From: Gerris lacustris
Taxonomy: Eukaryota; Arthropoda; Insecta; Hemiptera; Gerridae
Assembly: GCA_951217055.1 (NCBI GenBank)
Contig: OX578279.1
Span: 40,449,610 to 40,513,609, forward strand
Direction of reading: 5' to 3'
Length of the DNA stretch: 64,000 bases
Part shown: in pieces, positions 56,401 through 64,000 of the stretch
Numbering within the stretch: position 1 is the first letter of the stretch
Layout: every line of letters starts with the position of its first letter
Notes under the pieces: generated by a model
What the model saw: the letters and a program-made list of their open reading frames with translations, nothing else
Database searches by the model: none
What the model was told of the DNA's origin: nothing
Program-made: the position numbers and the translations under genes

Positions 56401-57930
56401 TTTAAATGATTGCCTGTTGTAAAAGTATTTTTCCATAATCTTTATTTATTAATATTAATGCAGGCTCGCTACGCTCGCCTGGTTATACAGCATTTGTACA
56501 TAATATTATTGCAGGCTCGCTACGCTCGCCTGTTTATACAGCATTTCTACATGATCTTTACTTAATAAAATTATTGTAGGCTCGCTACGCTCGCCTGTTT
56601 ATACAGCATTTGTAGTTAATATTTTATTTAATAAAATGATTGGAGGCTCGCTACGCTCACCTGTTGTAAAAGTATTTGTACATAATATTTATTTAATAAT
56701 ATTAATGCAGGCTCGCTGCGCTCGCCTGTTTATACAGCATTTCTACATAATCATTACTTAATAAAATTATTGTAGGCTCGCTACGCTCGCCTGTTTATAC
56801 AGCATTTGTAGTTAATATTTTATTTAATAAAATGATTGCAGGCTCGCTACGCTCACCTGTTGTAAAAGTATTTGTATACATAATATTTATTTAATAATAT
56901 TAATGCAGGCTCGCTGCGCTCGCCTGTTTATACAGCATTTCTACATAATCTTTACTTAATAAAATTATTGTAGGCTCGCTACGCTCGCCTGTTTATACAG
57001 CATTTGTAGTTAATATTTTATTTAATAAAATGATTGCAGGCTCGCTACGCTCACCTGTTGTAAAAGTATTTGTACGTAATATTTATTAAATAATATTAAT
57101 GCAGGCTCGCTGCGCTCGCCTGTTTATACGGCATTTGTAGTTAATATTTTATTTAATAAAATGATTGCAGGCTCACTATGCTCGCCTGTTGTAAAAGTAT
57201 TTGTACATCATATTTTTTTAATAATATTAATGCAGGCTCGCTGCGCTCGCCTGTTTATACAGCATTTCTACATAATCTTTACTTAATAAAATGAATGCAG
57301 GCTTGCTACGCTCGTCTGCTTATAAAGTACTTATGAATAATAATTATTTAATAAAATTATTGTAGGCTCGCTACGCTCGCCTGTTTATACAGAGTTTCTG
57401 TATTATCTTTATTTAATAATATTAATGCAGGCTCGCTAGGCTCACCTGATATTACAGCATTTGTACCCAATATTTTATTAAAAATATTAATGCAGGCTCG
57501 CTACGCTCGCCTGTTTATACAGCATTTCTACAGAATTTTTATTTAATAAAATGATTGCGGGCTCGCTGCGCTCGCCTGTTTATATAGCATTTTTATATTA
57601 TGTTTATTTAATAATATTATTGCTATTGCAGGCTCGCTACGCTCGCCTGTTATAAAAGTTTTTGCCCATAATCTTTTTAATAATATTTGCAGGCTCGCTA
57701 CGCTCGCCTGTTTATACAGCATTTGTAGTAAATATTTTATTAAATAAAATGATTGCAGGCTCACTATGCTCGCTTTTGTAAAAGTATTTGTACATAATAA
57801 TTATATAATAAAATGAATGCAGGCTTGCTACGCTCGTCTGCTTATAAAGTACTTATGAATAATAATTATTTAATAAAATTAATACATGCTCGCAGTGCTC
57901 GCCTTTTTATACAGGATTTGTAGATAATCT
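56401..57930 (+). repeat. 65-bp tandem array with GC-rich core, 23 copies
   Basis: A 21-bp GC-rich core, consensus CAGGCTCGCTACGCTCGCCT then G, recurs 23 times from 56461 to 57905, embedded in A/T-rich spacers. Core-to-core spacing is 65 bp in most cases (first interval 51, others 61-71). The core's ends CAGGC/GCCTG are complementary. Three spacer types alternate, giving a trimeric unit of about 196 bp. A coreless half unit precedes the first copy (from about 56410) and the last copies decay. The 73-codon frame at 57543-57764 is a by-product of the repeat. Confidence 0.92.
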
Positions 57931-57945
57931 TCAGCCTTTAAAATA

Positions 57946-58440
57946 CCTTTAAACGATTTATAACATGTCATGGAGACTAAAACTTTTTTTAGTTTTTTGT
58001 TATATTGGCCGCCATTTTGAAAATATTATGTTTTAAATTTAAATAGTTAGATATTCCTTTCCTAGACTTCAAGAGCTTTAAATGGATGTATAACATGTCA
58101 TACTGACTAAAAACTTTTTGTTTAGTCGTCCGCCATATTGGCCGCCATCTTAAAATATGAACTTTGAAATTTTATTAATTACATATTATTTTTCTTCTCT
58201 TAAAGACCTTTAAAACGATGTATAACACATTATGCTGGCTAAAACTTTTTTTTTAGTTGTCCACCATATTGGCCGCCATCTTGAAAATATTAAATGTGAA
58301 ATTTTATTAGTTACATATTTTTTTCCTTCTCTTAAAGACCTTTACAACGATGTATAATACATTATACTGACTAAAACTTTTTTTTTTAGTCGTCCGCCAT
58401 ATTGGGCGCCATTTTGAAAATATTTAGTGCGGAATTTCCA
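57946..58440 (+). repeat. Tandem array of four ~130-bp units with YY1-like sites
   Basis: Units begin near 57946, 58075, 58207 and 58338 with CCTTTAAAACGATGTATAAC-like sequence, continue through GACTAAAACTTTTTTTTTAG and end with CCGCCATATTGGCCGCCAT followed by TTTGAAAATAT. Units are clearly diverged. Confidence 0.8.
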
Positions 58441-58605
58441 AAAACTATACACTTCTCACAAATGCTGAGATGCATATATGAGCCAAATTTCGTTGAAATT
58501 GATCAATTTTTACTCCAGTTATCGTTAGACAAACAAACACACAAACTTTTCAAATCCCAAGTCTCTGAAATGAAGAACTCACTGCGCTCGTTCAGTTACT
58601 AATAG
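58441..58605 (+). repeat. Repeat tail with GAAATT cassette
   Basis: TTTCGTTGAAATTGATCAAT, TTATCGTTAGACAAACAAAC and a final CTCACTGCGCTCGTTCAG place this in the same design as R1, R2 and R4; it may be the right end of a composite element that includes the two preceding arrays. Confidence 0.45.
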
Positions 58606-61600
58606 TGTGCTGAAAAAGAGCAGTTTTGAAACCTAAGTCTTAACACCGCAAAAATCATTAAATATTTGCATTCTTTTTTCGATTAAGACATGTATCAATA
58701 AAACAAGAGAAACGAATTGTATACAAATTCATTGCATTAAATCATCGCAATTTTTACTCACGTTGGTTCAAAATAAACGTTGGAGCTTAAAACTTTTTTT
58801 ATTCAATAAAAAAGTCACTGCGCTATCAATAAACTGTTATTCATTTTCAGAAAGATGACACAATTTTGAAATACGATTAGTGGCTATGGGTCTAAATAAA
58901 TTTAAATTTTATTGTTTTTTTTACTAACAATGTGGTTAAAAATACACTAAGATTTTTAAAAATGTTATATTTATTACGTATGCCACTCGCTTACGGTTAT
59001 AAATTTAACATTGTATGTAAAACTTGTAACATAACAAATCTTATAGCCATATATGATTTGATACTAAAAATATTAAGGCAGTGTTTTTCACTGCTTTATA
59101 AAAAGATGGAGGTTAAAATATATAGGTCACGTTTGCTCAGCACAGTCTGTTACAAAACTAAATCTGAGTTCAAGGCTGGTAAGACGAGGAGGCTCCTGCC
59201 ATGGCCATCATTCTTAGAGAAAACTCGTTTGTCAAAGAGTCACCCCATGCCTTCACGTCATACTAATCATCAGAGTTCAGCGTTAGTCTAAAAAAACCTT
59301 AATCACATCCAAAACTTTCCTTCTTTTCACATCGCCTTAATAACCTCTTTAACGACCTTATCCACCCCGACAAAAAAAAAAATCCCTTTTGTTCTTTCTT
59401 TCCAAATAGAAATAAGGACGAAGAGAAAAAGGCTAGTCTCTATGTTAGGAAATCGTCTCTTCCTTTAACCCATGCTCTATAGCAGCCGTGGGTTTTATAG
59501 AGGGTCGTTACGTGTTCCCCTGTTGCCTTGAATTACATTTATTTCTTGATACTTATGGTAACTCGGTGCTATCCGTGTGGAGCCCCTAGTGTGCACGAGT
59601 ATTAACGACATCCCATGTTAAGTATTAAAGATAGCCGCTGACCTGGTACACATAATCCTCACAACTTCTACTCTTCCTAACCCTTTTATAACTTAAACCA
59701 ACGTAAAATTTATTTTTAGCTGCGATAAGTGATAAAATTAAAATAGAAAAGCCTGCTAAACCTGTATAGCTATGCTATGCAGGCTGAAGATAACCAGTTT
59801 ATTATATTGAGTCTGATCTAAAATCCAAGATAACTTTATAATATCTTTGCAGATTTGTTTCAGGCAACATGAATGTATAATTTAAATCTCTTAGGCTATT
59901 TAACTTTTCAACACACTATAAATGAATTTAAATGAGTTTATAAGAATAACTAGTTTCTTAGGGTCACACATAATTTATTTGTATACGAATGAATAACTTG
60001 GCTGAGGATGGGCAGAAAACGTTCACTGCGAAATTTCTTATGAAGAAACAAATATTCGTGTACGCAGAATCTTAGTTTTAGGGGGGGGGGATAAGTAGTT
60101 CAATTTTTTAAACGAACTTTTAAAAGATTAAAATCTTGGAATTCTGCAGGTTTATTTTTAAATTTCGGTCCTATAAATTTTCTGTAGTTACTTATAAAAC
60201 CATTTTGTATCACTCATGGTCTATCAATAATTAGCAATTAATCAAGTACAATGTTGGAATTAGAATTATGTATAAAGTATTCGGGGGTTCTACAAAGAAT
60301 ATGTGGCCAAAATTCAGTCATAAGTTTTTTATTTAAGAAAATCTGTTCCACACCTAACATGTGGTTTGCGAATGACCAGTTTCTCTGCAAGGGTAATATA
60401 AATTTGGTGGTGACAAAACTCTTTGATTTACTAACACCAAATATACTTAGTTTACCCCAAGATCATGTTGGTACTCGACTTATACCATGATTCAATTCCT
60501 CTCGTCTTCCTCTTTTAAACAATATCGGAGCCACAGAAATCTCACAAGCCAAAGTAGCCTGTAGTATCCTTCTTCTTAATTTTAACTATATTAATTTTGA
60601 ACAAAATCACTTTGTAACTCTTATTCACTCTTTAGATATATATTTAAAACTTGTTCTATAAGTGAATTTACACTCTATATATTATTTTACGACCGGAATA
60701 TAGATTCAATACTGCACCTTTTGTTAAAAAAGCAAGAAAAGTGAGATGCATTGTTTCAAAATTTTAAATGTACTTTTAAATTCTAATAAAATAGTAAGCG
60801 AGACAATGCTAAAATAGGTATAAAGTATAATAACGTCCTCTAAGGTAGTTTCGGTTCTCCCCTGAGAGCCGTGCAAAGTACTGCAACAGGTTGAAGTTAA
60901 AACAAATGTGGAGGGGAGTCCGAGTTAGAAACTGTTGCTGGTCCCTTTCCTTGGGTCCAAAACATCTCTAACGAATTTCTCACTCAACAAGTTTTACTTG
61001 GCACCGATACCTTATATAATTTCCCTCTTCTTCAAGACTTATTTCTAATTTATAAAGTAAAATACTCAAGATAGTGTTTTAAACACTTCCTCATTCTGAA
61101 TTTATTTACTTTTAGATTTTCATATTCCTCGAAACATTTTCTACTCCATTAACACAGAAAATATGACATTGACAAATAATAAATGTATATAAATATGTTT
61201 TGTAAGAAAGTTTTAGTTCAAATAAAATATTATACAAAATGAAATTTGTGTTTTAAATAGTTTAAGTTGAATACATGTAGAATATTGTACTGAGGTTGGA
61301 AATGTTGGCTTACAACCTAAATTAGTTTTTAAAATATTATAAAATATACTAAGCTAAGGTAACACTTTACCATGGCTTGAAGTGGTGTATAGCTGCTTTA
61401 CATACAAAATACTTACGTCAAAGTGGATCGTGCTTAATCTAAGCAATGATCCCTCCTTATTATCTTAATTTTCTTTTTGCCAGAATAGGGGATTTTGTAG
61501 AGAATACAAAATTTTGTTTTCTATTCTATTCACTAGAGAATTAAGAGCCCATGGGAGTACTTTGTTTTTGCAAACTTCTTTCCAGACATGGTGCTGATTT

Positions 61601-61800
61601 TGACAGGTTTTTTCAACCCAGATACAAGGAAAAGGAAACACCCGAATCACCTCTCCCATTATTTTGACATAACGTCGGCTATTGCATTTATTATTATTTT
61701 TTGCAAGATAAAAATAAAGAAATGTATAAATATTATTTTCTTTTATGTGCCACTTTACGAATTTAAGGAGAAATTGAGATTTTAATAAATAAGAATTATA
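58606..61800. other. No gene confirmed; some GC-richer islands
   Basis: Islands at about 59150-59290, 59440-59660 and 60830-60980 have higher GC than the flanks, and open frames at 58932-59291 and 60251-60490 show no recognisable domain. A G run lies near 60081. Nothing else is supported. Confidence 0.4.
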
Positions 61801-62952
61801 TAATATTTATGTATATATATATCTGCCCCCTACTTGGTTCTCTCGTCAACCCCCGGAAAGCATCCGCTGCCCAGTAGCTGCTTAGCAAATTCACTGCTTG
61901 GGGTGCTATGTGCCTCTCCCCAGAAAGATAGTATTAATTTATTATGGAATAAACACCGTTTAAATTGATAATAAAAAAGTGCGACAACCCTACACAAATG
62001 CTAGGCACTCATTGAGACGCAGGGCAGAAATGTTTTTTCAACAGCAGAAATATACGAGACCAAGCAAATTAAGATGCAGATCCATAAGTATCGGGCTCGG
62101 GCAAGCCACATCTGCAATAATGCCTTGCAGTGCTCTGTCTCAATTCGCGTGGACTCATATACTTAAGCGGGTTCAAAAAACTGCCCTGCCCTGCAACACC
62201 TCCGTCTCGATGTGCACCCGGATAACTATCAAAAACAATATTCGGTATCACGAAATGACCCCAGCCATGAATTTCATTCGCCTTATAAAATAAAAAAAGA
62301 AATCATATTAATAATTTTCCAACTTCGTAGATTTCAGAATTATAAATACAAATCCATTAAAACAAGTATATTGAAAAATAAAATCGTGCAAATCAGAATA
62401 AAAGTCCCAAAGTTATAAAAAATATGTAGTGGTTGTATTTGTACCTATGACCTTCGTAGTGAAATGCACTGCCACCGAGCTAGGCATCCAGTTGACAGTT
62501 TACGTCACAATTATATCATTTATAATAAATTTTATTTTAAAGAAAAATATGTATTTCGTCCATAACTTAGCGATTTTTTTTATAGAAGTTTAAACATATA
62601 ATCTAACTGTCCCCACTGAAAATGTTTAACAATTAAAAAAAATAAAAATAAATAAATGGAAAATTTAAAAGCCAAATAGCATTGAATTTAAACACGGTTA
62701 GACTCACCTTTGAGGTGAAATTTTCCTGTTTTCAAAGACATAATATGTTATATATATATATATATATAAATAAATTAATTTTGAACTAATAACAATAATT
62801 AAAAATTACATCGTTTTTACATGCAATATATAAATGTAAAAATAATATATATATGCTTTATTTTTTTTATTGTGTCTTTTCCAGTATTTTTGGGTATGTC
62901 CCTGATTATTGTTCGATAAATTTATTTTTAAATTTAATTGGGATAAACTATT
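61801..62952. other. GC-richer stretch, then AT-rich spacer
   Basis: 61830-62270 is GC-richer and holds a 104-codon frame at 61979-62293 of mixed composition (starting MRQPYTNARHSLRRRAEMFF) with no domain I recognise. The remainder is AT-rich with (TA)n near 62750-62768. Confidence 0.35.
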
Positions 62953-62955
62953 GTA

Positions 62956-64000
62956 TTAGATGATATTAAACATATATTTCTTTAAATTGTTCTTGAACAA
63001 ATTTAATGAGTTTATCTGTTGAAGTGAGTATGAGTATGGTAGTTGGATGTAATAAAGTGGAGCCAAATATGAAGCATATTTCTGATTTTTGTTGGTTTTG
63101 CAGAATGGAGTCACTACTTTGCCTTGAGTGTGTGATTTGGTCGAGTAGTCGTTTTGTCTTGTTAGTTTAATTCCATTTTTAAAGCAATTTATTAACACTG
63201 CTTGTTTAAAAAGTAAGTCGAGAGGTAGAACGTTGAAGTCCGAGAAAGTTTTGTTAGTCGGGTGTCGTCTTGGTTTTTTTAGACATATTTTATAATGTAT
63301 TTTTGTACGATTCTTACTTGGTGTATGTGAGTTGTAGAAGCGCTCCCCCAGAAAAGTTACAGTAACTTAGAATAGATTCTGTGAACGCATGGTAAAGCAC
63401 TTTTAATATTTGTATTCTTGCAAAACCTCGTATTCTTAGGAAAATATGCATAGTTTTCCTTATTTTTGTTACTACCCAATTTATGCGACTTTTCCAGTTT
63501 AAGTGATTATCAATAATGACTCCTAAATATGTAATATTATTGAGTCGGTCAATATTCATCTACAATTGCACGCGTAGGGTACTTGGTCTGTGAGGTCAGT
63601 GTTAATGCTGCATCTGTGATAATGCTTACAGTCTGTCTTGTGTATTGTCAGTGTTTTATTATCGGGATGTGATTTTGTCTATTCCAGGAGGTATCAGATT
63701 TAAGTTCCGATGTATAAGTATTAATCTCTTTTTCAGTCACTTTAGTAAAAGTGTTAAGTTGATTTTCCACGTGTATATTTTCTATCAAGTCATCGTTAGT
63801 CCGATTCGATATTATGTCATTGGCTAGTCCAGAACCTACATTTGCAAAGTATTTATTTAATTCATTCGCTATATTTTCTGTTGACTCGTATATTACATTT
63901 TTATTTTCCAGTTTGGTTATTGAATTATTTGAATTTCTTTTTCGGTTTATACACTGATTTACTGATTTCCATACTTGAGCAGAGTCTTTGTTGCTTTCTG
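62956..64000 (-). pseudogene. LINE ORF2 fragment lacking the RT palm, runs off the window
   Basis: From the right edge the minus strand reads a coherent linker: ESNKDSAQVWKSVNQCINRK, NELNKYFANVGSGLAND, VTEKEINTYTSELKS, then (shifted) PPGIDKITSR, the start of the RT domain. Directly after this (about 63655) it jumps to KTLTIHKTDCKHYHRCSINT and NNITYLGVIIDNHLNWKSRI, the thumb, continuing with RIRGFARIQILKVLYHAFTE and, in another frame, a C-terminal TRQNDYSTKSHTQGKVVTPF and SYLAPLYYIQLPYSYSLQQI down to 62956. The fingers and palm, with all catalytic aspartates, are missing, so an internal deletion has fused the two parts. This is a non-LTR element different from the jockey-like one at 44-49 kb. 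Confidence 0.75.

Noticed and set aside
57543..57764. 73-codon minus-strand frame with YKQASVASLQ-like repeats
   Set aside because: It is the reading of the 65-bp array core on the other strand; frame openness follows from 65-bp periodicity and not from selection for a protein.
56401..57930. CRISPR-like array
   Set aside because: Regular repeats with spacers, but the spacers are themselves repeated and related, the period is 65 bp with a 21-bp core, and the sequence is eukaryotic; it is a tandem satellite.

Overview
The window is AT-rich eukaryotic DNA, almost certainly from an arthropod and most likely an insect. The basis is a jockey-type LINE whose Gag has a PRE_C2HC domain and three zinc knuckles, a Transib-type element, hAT- and Harbinger-type elements, TA and TAA microsatellites, and intron-like sequence with very sparse coding. 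There are no prokaryotic operons, no complete host gene, and no tRNA or rRNA gene I could recognise. I cannot name the species; a hemipteran is plausible but this is inference.

Nearly all recognisable structure is mobile-element material, much of it nested so that relative ages can be read. Left part (1-15.8 kb): a hAT-like element at 3.9-7.7 kb (target duplication of 8-10 bp) carrying three smaller repeats; a TIR element at 9.0-9.7 kb with internal tandem units; a 194-bp pure A/T tract; a TIR element at 11.9-14.4 kb enclosing a decayed minus-strand LINE reverse transcriptase; and a 383-bp TA-flanked MITE at 15.4 kb. Middle (16-34 kb): weak host-exon candidates on the minus strand (16.6-17.8 kb); a TIR element with three internal tandem units (18.0-19.2 kb); the best host-gene candidate, a 45-codon terminal exon at 20.92-21.06 kb; a three-level nest at 22.1-25.7 kb (MITE, hAT, R1 repeat, Harbinger MITE); and a 1,471-bp Transib-type element at 30.4-31.9 kb.

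Right part (35-64 kb): an 866-bp element at 37.0-37.9 kb made of two interlocked inverted repeats; dispersed repeat families R2-R6; a LINE endonuclease remnant at 42.4 kb; a near full-length jockey-like LINE at 44.4-48.97 kb with target duplication and poly(A), ORF1 open and ORF2 broken at three places; a small LTR with a tRNA-iMet primer site at 50.9-51.1 kb; twin perfect hairpins at 51.7-51.8 kb; a 23-copy, 65-bp-period array with higher-order structure at 56.4-57.9 kb, followed by a second tandem array to 58.4 kb; and a LINE fragment running off the right edge that has lost its reverse-transcriptase palm.

The most striking observation is the Transib-type element. Both ends read as a recombination-signal-like sequence: heptamer CACAGTG, exactly 23 bp, then an A-rich nonamer (7 of 9 bases like the V(D)J consensus). 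It is flanked by a 5-bp AGTCG duplication. Next are the interlocked inverted repeats, the higher-order array, and a cassette (GTCT/GACA repeats plus a GAAATTTGG-type motif and YY1/Pho-like CCGCCATNTTG sites) shared by several otherwise different repeat families. R1 to R6 are labels used only in this annotation for dispersed repeats recognised by comparing copies inside the window.
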